Below are positions 1-5,960 of a stretch of 6,004 nt of DNA, piece after piece. This stretch comes from Eggerthellaceae bacterium UBA5906 (GTDB lineage: Bacteria > Actinomycetota > Coriobacteriia > Coriobacteriales > Eggerthellaceae). The stretch lies in NCBI GenBank assembly GCA_002431805.1, contig DJEE01000131.1:1-6004 (forward strand). The letters are read 5' to 3'. Both the position numbers and the translations under genes were made by a program. Positions within the stretch are counted from its first letter, which is position 1; each line of letters begins with the position of its first letter. The notes below the pieces were generated by a model that saw only the letters and a list, made by a program, of their open reading frames with translations, had not been told where the DNA came from and did no database searches.

Positions 1-2
1 TG

Positions 3-3000
3 GGCAGCCGCTGCACCGTGTTCATGAACAGCCGCGTGAAGCAGGCGCAGAAGGAAGGCGCCACCGTGGGCGATATCGCCGCGGGTCTGGCCATTTCCGT
101 TATCAAGAATGCCCTGTTCAAGGTCATTAAAATTCGCGACCCCAAAGAAGTGGGCAGCAAGGTTATCGTACAGGGCGGCACATTCCTCAACGATGCCGTG
201 CTGCGCGCGTTCGAGCAACTGGCCGGCGTGAACGCCGTGCGACCCGACATCGCGGGCAACATGGGCGCTTACGGCGCGGCGTTGTTGGCGCGCGACCGCT
301 ACCAGTCTGCCGTGCGCGCCGCCGAGCGTGCGGGCAGGTCGACCGACGTGCGCACCTCTATGCTCGGCATCGATGCGCTGCGCGCGCTTGCCCCCACGCA
401 CAAAACCGTGCGCTGCAAGGCGTGCGCGAACCACTGCCTGCTTACCGTGAACGACTTCGGCCGCGACGAGGCCACCGGCAAGCACCGCCGCTTCATCACG
501 GGCAACCGCTGCGAGAAGGGCGCCGGCGCGCTCGGCCAGGCCACCAAGGGCGAGGCGGTTCCGAACCTGTTCGAATACAAGTCCAAACGCCTGTTCGACC
601 ACTACACGCCGCTGGCGGCCGAAGATGCGCCGCGCGGCACCGTGGGCATCCCGCGTGCGCTGAGCATGTACGAGAACTACCCGTTCTGGTTCACGTTCTT
701 CACGAAGCTGGGTTGGCGCGTGGTGCTGTCCGACCCGTCCACGAAGAAAACCTACGAAGCCGGCATCGAGTCCATGCCGTCGGAAAGCGTGTGCTACCCG
801 GCGAAGCTGTCGCACGGCCACATCATGAACCTGCTGGAAAAGCACCCCGACTTTATCTGGTTCCCCTGCAGCAAGTGGGAGCGCCAGGAAGACGAGGGCG
901 CCGGCAACCACTTCAACTGCCCCATCGTGGCCAGCTACGCCGAGGCGCTGCGCCTGAACATCGACGAGCTGCGCACGTCCACGACGCAGTTCTTGAACCC
1001 GTGGCTGCCTTACGACAAGAAGGAGCACCTGAAGAAGCGCCTGTTCGTGGAGCTGATTCAGGCGCACCCCGAGCTGTGCGGTAAAGGCATCGCCGCGCCT
1101 ACGCAGGCCGAGGTGGATGCCGCTGTTGACGCCGCATGGGCCGAAGACGAGGCATTCAAGGCCGACATGCGCGAGAAGGGTGCCGAAACGCTGTTGTGGA
1201 TGGAGAAGACCCATACGCACGGTATTGTGCTTGCAGGCCGTCCGTACCACAACGACCCGGAAATTAACCACGCCATCCCCGAGCTGCTCACCAGCTTCGG
1301 CCTGGCTGTGCTCACCGAGGACTCCATTGCGCACTTAGGCACGCTCGAGCGCCCCATCCGCCTGGTGGACCAATGGATGTACCACACGCGCCTGTACGCC
1401 GCGGCCAAGGTGGCGTCGGAGCGCAAGGACTTAGACCTCATCCAGCTGAACAGCTTCGGCTGCGGCCTTGACGCGCTGACCACCGACCAGGTGCAGGAGA
1501 TTTTGGAATCCGCCGGCAAGGTGTACACCGTGCTGAAAATCGACGAGGTGTCCAACCTGGGGGCCGCGCGCATCCGCGTGCGCAGCCTGCTTGCCGCGCT
1601 GAAAGACCAAGCTGACGAAGAGGCCGAGGCGAAGGCCGCCGAGCAGGCGCAAAACACCGCTGGCTGCGGCGCGTGCAGCTTAGACGTGGAAAAACTGCTG
1701 GCCGAGGCCGAGGAACGTGCCGCCGGCAAGCAGGCCGGCGGGGCCGATGAGGCGGCAGTGGAAGCGGTGGCCGAGGCCATCAAGCCGCCTGCAAGCTTCA
1801 CGGAAAAGGCCACGCCCGAGGTGCAGGCCGAGTTCAAGCAGCGTGAAAGCGCGTCTACGGAGTTCCCGCGCGCCCAGTTCACCAAGGAGATGCGTGATGC
1901 GGGCTACACCATCCTGGCCCCGCAGATGGCGCCGTACCACTTCGAGCTGTTGGTGCCCATCTTCGAGCGCTTCGGCTACAACGTGGAACTGCTGCCGTCG
2001 GTGGACCACGGAGCGGTGGACGCGGGCCTGAAGTACGTGAACAACGACATCTGCTACCCGTCCATCCTGGTGACGGGCCAGATCATGGAAGCGGTTATGT
2101 CGGGCAAGTACGACACCGACAAGCTGGCCGTGCTCATCACGCAAACGGGCGGCGGCTGCCGCGCCACCAACTACATCTCGCTGATTCGCAAGGCGCTGAA
2201 ATCGGTTGGGCTGTCGCATATCCCGGTCATCGCCATCAGCTTCAAGGACCTGGGCGAATCGAACCCCGGCTTCTCCATCACGCCGGCCATGCTGTATCAG
2301 GCCGTGTCGGCGCTGCAGTATGGCGACCTGCTGATGATGTGCCTGTACCGCACGCGCCCCTACGAGGTGGAGCCCGGCAGCGCAAACGCCCTGTTCGACC
2401 ACTGGATGAACGAGTGCAAGCGCCAGCTGAAACGCGGCGTGAAGCGCAGCGAGTTCAAGCAAACGGTCAAGCAGATCGTCGAGGACTTCGACACGCTGCC
2501 GCTGCAAGGCGAGGGCACGAAGCCGCGCGTAGGCGTGGTGGGCGAGATTCTGGTGAAGTTCCACCCCACGGCCAACAACCAGATCGTTGACGTCATCGAG
2601 CGCGAGGGCTGCGAGGCCGTGGTGCCGGGCCTGATCGAGTTCTTCCTGTTCGGCGCCGCGGGCGGTATCTTCCAGAAGGACCCGCTGGGACGTTCCGCCA
2701 AGGGCGCTGTGGGCAGCAAGATTGCCCTACGCGTGGTGAAGGCTCTGCGCGCGCCGGTGACCAAGGCACTTGAGGAGTCCACGCGCTTCAACCCGCCGGC
2801 GAGCATCTACGAGCTGGCCGACTACGCAAGCGAGATCCTGTCGCTGTGCAACTCGATGGGCGAGGGCTGGCTGCTCACCGCTGAGATGGTGGAGCTTATC
2901 CGCACGGGCGCGCCGAACGTGGTGTGCACCCAGCCGTTCGCGTGCCTGCCCAACCACGTGGTGGGCAAGGCCGTCATCAAGGAGCTGCGTCGCCGCTACC

Positions 3001-3200
3001 CAGAAAGCAATATCGTGGCCGTTGACTACGACCCCGGTGCGTCCGAAGTCAACCAGCTCAACCGCATCAAGCTGATGATCGCGGTGGCGAAAAGCAACCT
3101 GGCCGACAAGGAAGCCGAAGCCCGCGCCGCCCGCACAGCAGCCGCAACCCCGCAAGCCGAAGAAGCCGGCAAGCTAGACGTCGAGGAAACAAGGGCGTAA
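3..3200 (+). CDS. 2-hydroxyacyl-CoA dehydratase activase / dehydratase-like fusion protein (5' partial)
   Basis: This reading frame is open from the window edge (first full codon at 3) to the TAA at 3198-3200, so the N-terminus is missing; 1065 residues are visible and are numbered here from codon 3. Residues 1-105 are the end of a BcrA/BadF/HgdC-type ATPase activase domain: RCTVF carries C4, matching the second [4Fe-4S] ligand of HgdC, and [11 protein letters not shown] and [12 protein letters not shown] are typical ends of this fold. A four-cysteine cluster follows (C138, C141, C145, C170), then a DUF2229/COG3580 region (about 210-530). An Ala/Glu-rich linker (about 535-600) contains C555-x2-C558. 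A COG3581, HgdB-like region (about 630-1035) has NNDICYPS (C684), [12 protein letters not shown] (C719) and C975/C981. In known relatives the activase uses ATP to inject one electron into a dehydratase that removes water from 2-hydroxyacyl-CoA; the substrate here is unknown. Family members with tandem activase domains usually exceed 1400 residues, so several hundred residues are probably outside. Family is confident; function is inferred. Confidence 0.9.
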   Translation, partial: GSRCTVFMNSRVKQAQKEGATVGDIAAGLAISVIKNALFKVIKIRDPKEVGSKVIVQGGTFLNDAVLRAFEQLAGVNAVRPDIAGNMGAYGAALLARDRYQSAVRAAERAGRSTDVRTSMLGIDALRALAPTHKTVRCKACANHCLLTVNDFGRDEATGKHRRFITGNRCEKGAGALGQATKGEAVPNLFEYKSKRLFDHYTPLAAEDAPRGTVGIPRALSMYENYPFWFTFFTKLGWRVVLSDPSTKKTYEAGIESMPSESVCYPAKLSHGHIMNLLEKHPDFIWFPCSKWERQEDEGAGNHFNCPIVASYAEALRLNIDELRTSTTQFLNPWLPYDKKEHLKKRLFVELIQAHPELCGKGIAAPTQAEVDAAVDAAWAEDEAFKADMREKGAETLLWMEKTHTHGIVLAGRPYHNDPEINHAIPELLTSFGLAVLTEDSIAHLGTLERPIRLVDQWMYHTRLYAAAKVASERKDLDLIQLNSFGCGLDALTTDQVQEILESAGKVYTVLKIDEVSNLGAARIRVRSLLAALKDQADEEAEAKAAEQAQNTAGCGACSLDVEKLLAEAEERAAGKQAGGADEAAVEAVAEAIKPPASFTEKATPEVQAEFKQRESASTEFPRAQFTKEMRDAGYTILAPQMAPYHFELLVPIFERFGYNVELLPSVDHGAVDAGLKYVNNDICYPSILVTGQIMEAVMSGKYDTDKLAVLITQTGGGCRATNYISLIRKALKSVGLSHIPVIAISFKDLGESNPGFSITPAMLYQAVSALQYGDLLMMCLYRTRPYEVEPGSANALFDHWMNECKRQLKRGVKRSEFKQTVKQIVEDFDTLPLQGEGTKPRVGVVGEILVKFHPTANNQIVDVIEREGCEAVVPGLIEFFLFGAAGGIFQKDPLGRSAKGAVGSKIALRVVKALRAPVTKALEESTRFNPPASIYELADYASEILSLCNSMGEGWLLTAEMVELIRTGAPNVVCTQPFACLPNHVVGKAVIKELRRRYPESNIVAVDYDPGASEVNQLNRIKLMIAVAKSNLADKEAEARAARTAAATPQAEEAGKLDVEETRA

Positions 3201-3202
3201 TG
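3183..3202 (+). promoter_or_regulatory. Stop/start overlap (TAATG) and Shine-Dalgarno-like bases of rsmI
   Basis: The TAA of the upstream gene (3198-3200) shares its last A with the ATG of rsmI (3200-3202). Two purine-rich stretches precede it: GAGGA at 3183-3187, 12 nt before the ATG, and AAGGG at 3191-3195, 4 nt before it. Neither spacing is ideal. This arrangement suggests that rsmI translation depends partly on ribosomes finishing the upstream gene; the coupling is an inference from the overlap. Confidence 0.6.
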
Positions 3203-4048
3203 GCTGGCAAGCTGATTATCTGCCCGACGCCTATTGGCAACTTGGGCGACATGCCGCAGCGTGCGCTTGACGCGCTGGCCAAGGCCGACGTGGTGTGTGC
3301 GGAGGATACGCGCGTGACGGGCAAGCTGCTGGCGGCGTTCGGCATCGAAAAGCGCTTGGAACGCCTGGACGAGGCACTTATCGGCGCGCGCGCCGACGGC
3401 ATTGTGGCGCGCGTGGCTGGCGGTGAGGTTATCGCATACTGCAGCGATGCCGGCATGCCGGGCGTGTCGGACCCGGGCCTGCGCTTGGTGCGTGCATGTC
3501 GTCAGGCGGGCGCGCCCGTTGAGGTGCTGCCGGGGCCTACCGCCACGGCCACGGCGTACGTGGCCAGCGGCTGTACGAACGCGCGCTTCTATTTCGGCGG
3601 CTTCTTCCCGCGCAAAGCCGGCGAGCAGAGGGCAACGCTCGAAGCGGTGCGCACGCTTGATGCGGCGCTCATTTACTACGAAAGTCCGAATCGCCTGGTG
3701 AACGCCCTTACCATGCTGGCCGAGGTATTCCCGCTGCGCGAGGCGGCGGTGTGCCGCGAGCTTACCAAGTTGCACGAGGAAGTGGTGCGCGACACGCTAC
3801 CCGCGCTGCGCGACACGTTCGCCAAGCGTGCGGAAGCGGGTGCTATCAAAGGCGAGATCGTGCTGGTCATCGACGGTCCCAGCGAGGCGGAGGGTGAAGC
3901 GGCGCAGGAAAATGCTGAGGACGCCGCGCGCGTTCGCGCTGCGGCGTTGAAGGCCGAGGGCATGCGCAACAAGGACATCGCCAAAACGCTGGCGGCAGAG
4001 TTCGGCCTGTCGCGCAACGCCGCGTACGAGATTGCGCTGGAGGCGTAA
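3200..4048 (+). CDS. rsmI: 16S rRNA (cytidine(1402)-2'-O)-methyltransferase RsmI
   Basis: RsmI uses S-adenosylmethionine to methylate the ribose 2'-OH of C1402 in the P-site region of 16S rRNA, alongside RsmH, which methylates the same base at N4; it is cytoplasmic and tunes decoding fidelity. The 282-residue product has the usual family length and motifs in order: PTPIGNLGD (9-17), EDTR (35-38), CSDAGMPGVSDPG (81-93), LPGPTA (110-115), GFFPRK (134-139), YESPNRL (160-166) and RELTKLHEEVVRDTL. Together these are the tetrapyrrole-methylase-type SAM fold of the RsmI family. Residues about 240-282 form a small C-terminal region resembling a helix-turn-helix (NKDIAKTLAAEFGLSRNAAY), seen in many RsmI proteins. 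N164 stands where most homologues have His (ESPHR), a mild variation. The ATG overlaps the upstream stop by one base, and the next gene starts 5 nt after this one ends, so it is the middle gene of a probable operon. Confidence 0.97.
   Translation: MAGKLIICPTPIGNLGDMPQRALDALAKADVVCAEDTRVTGKLLAAFGIEKRLERLDEALIGARADGIVARVAGGEVIAYCSDAGMPGVSDPGLRLVRACRQAGAPVEVLPGPTATATAYVASGCTNARFYFGGFFPRKAGEQRATLEAVRTLDAALIYYESPNRLVNALTMLAEVFPLREAAVCRELTKLHEEVVRDTLPALRDTFAKRAEAGAIKGEIVLVIDGPSEAEGEAAQENAEDAARVRAAALKAEGMRNKDIAKTLAAEFGLSRNAAYEIALEA
4039..4043 (+). promoter_or_regulatory. Ribosome binding site for the GTG-started metallohydrolase gene
   Basis: A full GGAGG lies inside the last codons of rsmI, with 10 nt between it and the GTG at 4054. 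No in-frame ATG exists before the conserved core of the downstream protein, so this site is the main argument for the GTG start. Confidence 0.7.
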
Positions 4049-4053
4049 AGGCT

Positions 4054-4791
4054 GTGGCATATAGCAACCAATCGGGCCCCGTGCGCACGCGCTACGTCGA
4101 CCCCGGCCAGCTCAAACGTGGGGGAGCGGGCAAAGGCTCCCGTAAGGCGGCGGACAGTTCGCGTTCCGCCGGTGGGGCAGGGCGCTCTGCCGGCGCAACG
4201 CGGCGGTCGAGCTCGCAGGCGCCCCGCGCGAAGGCGCGCACGCTGCCGCCGGAAATCCTGGACGTTGACGGCATCGAGGTGCGCCTGTCCCGCAAACGCG
4301 TAAAGAACCTGAACCTGCGCATCGCCCGCGACGGCGACCACGTTGAGGCCTCCGCGCCCGCCTGGATGACGCCGGCCGATGTGGCGGACTTCGTGCGTCG
4401 CAAGCGCGATTGGATAGAAACGCAGATGGCGCGCGTGGCGGCAACCCCCATGGCGCAAGCCTCGCAGGCGTCGCCCGCCGAAGTGGCGCAGTGGCGTGCG
4501 GTTGTGCAAGCATGCGTGCCGGCGCTCATAGCGGCATGGGAACCCATCATGGGCGTGAAAGCCGGCCCGCTGGCCTACCGCAACATGACCAGCCGCTGGG
4601 GCAGCTGCCAGCCCTCAACAGGCCGCATCTGCATCAACGTGCGCCTAGCGCTCTACCCGCCCGAATGCCTGGAATACGTAGTAGTGCACGAACTGTGCCA
4701 CCTGCTAGAACGAGGCCATGGCCCAAGGTTTCACCAGCTCATGGACACCTTCATGCCCGACTGGAAGCAACGCCGTGACAAGCTGCGGTAA
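4054..4791 (+). CDS. YgjP/DUF45-family zinc metallohydrolase (M48-like)
   Basis: The 245-residue product ends in a clear zinc site: H212-E-L-C-H216, then H222 in the GHGPRF motif, matching the HExxH-x5-HG signature of the YgjP/DUF45 family. The family motif SRWGSC (180-185) precedes it, followed by INVRLALYPPECLEYVVVHE. The conserved core begins near residue 66 (LDVDGIEVRLSRKRVKNLNLRI) and includes FVRRKRDWI. Family members look like cytoplasmic metallopeptidases, and E. coli YgjP is annotated as a UTP pyrophosphatase, so the real substrate is uncertain. Residues about 13-60 are an unusual Ser/Arg/Gly/Ala-rich, basic, probably disordered extension. No signal peptide or membrane segment is seen. 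The start is GTG, supported by GGAGG at 4039-4043, and the gene follows rsmI by 5 nt. Family assignment is secure; enzymatic activity is inferred. Confidence 0.88.
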   Translation: MAYSNQSGPVRTRYVDPGQLKRGGAGKGSRKAADSSRSAGGAGRSAGATRRSSSQAPRAKARTLPPEILDVDGIEVRLSRKRVKNLNLRIARDGDHVEASAPAWMTPADVADFVRRKRDWIETQMARVAATPMAQASQASPAEVAQWRAVVQACVPALIAAWEPIMGVKAGPLAYRNMTSRWGSCQPSTGRICINVRLALYPPECLEYVVVHELCHLLERGHGPRFHQLMDTFMPDWKQRRDKLR

Positions 4792-4853
4792 AGGAGCTGG
4801 TCGCGTCTCGCAAGGTCTGCTCTTCGCTTTACTTGCACTTTGCGACGAATATG

Positions 4854-4974
4854 GTGTTCGGACAACGCCAACGTGAACGTGAGAGGTGGAGCGGATGCTC
4901 GGGATGACGCCTGCGTGAACACGGGGCGGCGCGGTGTTCGGGATGACGCCTGCGCGAACACGGGGACGGAGCGG
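4854..4974 (+). repeat. Three tandem direct repeat units of 39-41 bp
   Basis: Unit 1 spans 4854-4894 and is the most degenerate. Unit 2 spans 4895-4933 and starts with ATGCTC instead of GTGTTC. Unit 3 spans 4934-4974. Units 2 and 3 share CGGGATGACGCCTGCG and the following GAACACGGGG. Within a unit, GTGTTC and GAACAC are inverted arms around a 16-nt loop (4934-4939 with 4956-4961). The rightmost repeat of the window (5961-6001) matches unit 3 at 38 of 41 positions by hand alignment. Confidence 0.8.
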
Positions 4975-5040
4975 GTGTTCACGGTGGCGTTTTGGGAAAT
5001 GAAAGAGCTACCGTGAACACGCCCCTCCGTCCCCGTGTTC
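4956..5040. repeat. Extended imperfect palindrome, REPIN-like repeat pair
   Basis: Bases 4956-4985 are repeated in inverted orientation at 5010-5040, with one length difference and a few mismatches near the inner CGG. The innermost arms, GTGTTCACGGT at 4975-4985 and ACCGTGAACAC at 5010-5020, are a perfect 11-bp inverted repeat around a unique 24-nt centre (4986-5009). Two inverted copies of a repeat separated by a short unique spacer is the layout of a REP doublet (REPIN). As RNA or single-stranded DNA it would fold into a long hairpin. No T-tract follows, so it is not a standard terminator. Confidence 0.75.
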
Positions 5041-5045
5041 ACGGT
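5010..5045. repeat. Perfect 11-bp inverted repeat with C-rich loop
   Basis: ACCGTGAACAC (5010-5020) and GTGTTCACGGT (5035-5045) are exact reverse complements around the 14-nt loop GCCCCTCCGTCCCC. The left arm also pairs perfectly with 4975-4985, so two alternative hairpins compete for it. Confidence 0.85.
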
Positions 5046-5104
5046 AACCCTCCGGCCGAACACGCCCCTCCGTCCCCGTGTTCACGGTAACCCTTCGGCT
5101 GAAC
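5015..5104 (-). repeat. Two 43-bp tandem direct repeats plus a partial third
   Basis: Bases 5015-5057 and 5058-5100 agree at 41 of 43 positions by hand alignment; both differences are C/T changes in the last seven bases. A third copy starts at 5101 but stops after GAAC. Each unit holds GAACAC and GTGTTC arms around the same 14-nt loop. The GGGGACGGAG core is on the - strand here, so these units are inverted relative to those at 4854-4974. The array ends 15 bases before the 3' end of the RAYT gene. Confidence 0.85.
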
Positions 5105-5119
5105 GCTGCCACCTCGTCT

Positions 5120-5875
5120 CTATGCTTTCGATATGCTGCCCAGGGAAAGCCCGGTTAGACGCTGAATCTGCCGTGCGCCTATTCCGTTGTTTTTCAGCAA
5201 GCGAATGGCCGCATCGCGCTCTTTCTTCGAAGCCTGTTTTAGCGTGCTAAGCGACCTTTTGCCGATTAAGCTTGCGGCCAGTGTGCCGGCTTGCTCGTCC
5301 GATAGCCGCTTGGGCTGCGCAGAAGTTTGCGGCACGTCAATCGGCAATCTGCCTACATGCTCAAGTTCGTGAAACTTCTCAAACGCCTCGATTCCTCCCA
5401 GCATATCTAGCACCAAACCGGTCTTCGCAAATCCCGGCTTGCCAAGATACTCTTGATAGCTGCTCCATTCCCAATTCGCGGAAGGGGACAAACCGGCAGC
5501 AATCGGATTGTTGTGGATATAGCGAACAACGGTCAGAAGGTAGTCGTCATCTTCAATAGGCTCGCTTTGAAAACGCCCGCCGAATAAGTGCCCGCATCGA
5601 TGATGACGTTCGTTGAACCACAGGGCATAAGCTCCAAGTAGCTGCCGCATGCCTTTGGAAAGGCCGTCAAGTGGGCCTTGGACCAAAATGTGAACATGGT
5701 TGTCCATAAGGGCGTACGCCAGAACGGACACGCTCAGCTTGTGAAACGAGGCGCGCATCAGCCCCAAAAAGCGCTTGCGGTCAGTACCGTCCTCGAAAAT
5801 GAGTTGCTTAGAGGTCCCACGAGCCATCACGTGATATGTGCTGCAACAAGATTCCCTTCGAGCGCATCGAGCCAT
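5120..5875 (-). CDS. REP-associated tyrosine transposase (RAYT), Y1/HUH family, with C-terminal HTH
   Basis: The product (251 residues from the ATG at 5875-5873) is a Y1 transposase of the IS200-like TnpA superfamily. YHVMARG (14-20) and IF (26-27) form the N-terminal family signature. MDNHVHILV contains the metal-binding H60-V-H62 pair, GHLFGGRFQS is at 95-104, and RYIHNNPIAAGL (118-129) holds Y119, which aligns by motif with the catalytic Tyr of E. coli TnpA-REP. Such enzymes cut single-stranded DNA at hairpins through a 5'-phosphotyrosine link; E. coli TnpA-REP acts on REP hairpins. Residues about 205-251 look like a helix-turn-helix (GARQIQRLTGLSLGSIS), a common tail in this group. The core looks intact. 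No TnpB partner is present, and related palindromic repeats lie on both sides, which supports a RAYT rather than a standard IS200. The ATG is preferred over the TTG at 5881 because AAAGGA (5888-5883) is 7 nt upstream of it. Base composition is lower in GC: 30/60 at 5401-5460 against 41/60 at 3421-3480 in rsmI. Confidence 0.88.
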   Translation of the reverse strand: MARCARRESCCSTYHVMARGTSKQLIFEDGTDRKRFLGLMRASFHKLSVSVLAYALMDNHVHILVQGPLDGLSKGMRQLLGAYALWFNERHHRCGHLFGGRFQSEPIEDDDYLLTVVRYIHNNPIAAGLSPSANWEWSSYQEYLGKPGFAKTGLVLDMLGGIEAFEKFHELEHVGRLPIDVPQTSAQPKRLSDEQAGTLAASLIGKRSLSTLKQASKKERDAAIRLLKNNGIGARQIQRLTGLSLGSISKA

Positions 5876-5882
5876 AGGCAAT

Positions 5883-5888
5883 TCCTTT
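5883..5888 (-). promoter_or_regulatory. Ribosome binding site of the RAYT gene
   Basis: On the - strand AAAGGA (5888 to 5883) precedes the ATG at 5875 by 7 nt. The same site would leave only 1 nt to the TTG at 5881, so it decides for the ATG start. Confidence 0.65.
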
Positions 5889-5960
5889 CATCAACAATAA
5901 GAAGTAAACCAAAAAAGACGCGATATTCGGGATAGCGTTCGTATGGGCGGGGTGGGGCAG
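5889..5960. repeat. RAYT upstream region with a degenerate repeat unit
   Basis: The part nearest the gene (5889-5920) is AT-rich and should hold the promoter of the RAYT gene on the - strand, but no convincing -35/-10 pair was found. Bases 5923-5960 (38 bp) resemble the neighbouring 41-bp unit in order: ATATTCGGGAT, a GCG/TTCGT stretch, then GGGCGGGG. This suggests an eroded copy directly before the intact one at 5961. The similarity is imperfect and was judged by eye. Confidence 0.4.

Larger units (their letters stand above)
4792..5119. repeat. Gene-free palindromic repeat block between the operon and the RAYT gene
   Basis: No believable gene lies in these 328 bases. From 4854 to 5104 the sequence is almost entirely repeat. 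The hexamer GTGTTC occurs at 4854, 4934, 4975, 5035 and 5078, and its reverse complement GAACAC at 4917, 4956, 5015 and 5058. The core GGGGACGGAG occurs at 4962-4971 on the + strand and at 5025-5034 and 5068-5077 on the - strand. Bases 4792-4853 are not repetitive and hold only a weak hairpin (arms 4808-4816 and 4837-4845). The block sits between the 3' ends of convergent genes, where REP elements commonly lie. Sub-elements are listed separately. Confidence 0.85.

Noticed and set aside
1058..2564. Long frames on the - strand opposite the activase fusion (1058-1885 and 1680-2564)
   Set aside because: They are antisense to a clearly conserved coding region, have biased low-complexity translations and show no family motif. 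Long chance frames are expected in GC-rich DNA.
3026..4509. Long - strand frames opposite rsmI and the metallohydrolase (3026-3775 and 3676-4509)
   Set aside because: They are shadows of well-supported + strand genes, rich in Arg/His/Ala, without recognisable domains.
4808..4845. Possible intrinsic terminator after the metallohydrolase gene
   Set aside because: TCGCAAGGT and ACTTTGCGA can pair (9 bp with one G-U), but the loop is 20 nt and no T-tract follows. Where the operon transcript ends is not visible.
4731..5063. 110-codon frame on the - strand through the repeats
   Set aside because: Most of it translates the repeat units themselves, it overlaps the end of the metallohydrolase gene, and it resembles no protein family.
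4854..5104. Possible CRISPR array
   Set aside because: The units are head-to-tail or inverted and contiguous, with no unique spacers of uniform length between identical repeats, and no cas gene is present.
5120..5875. Transposase as part of a complete IS200/IS605 element
   Set aside because: There is no tnpB gene, the flanking hairpins occur in multiple copies instead of one per end, and the C-terminal HTH and motif spacing fit the RAYT type better. Exact IS ends cannot be seen.
5876..5881. TTG at 5881 as the RAYT start
   Set aside because: The ribosome binding site AAAGGA would be only 1 nt from the TTG, but is 7 nt from the ATG at 5875.
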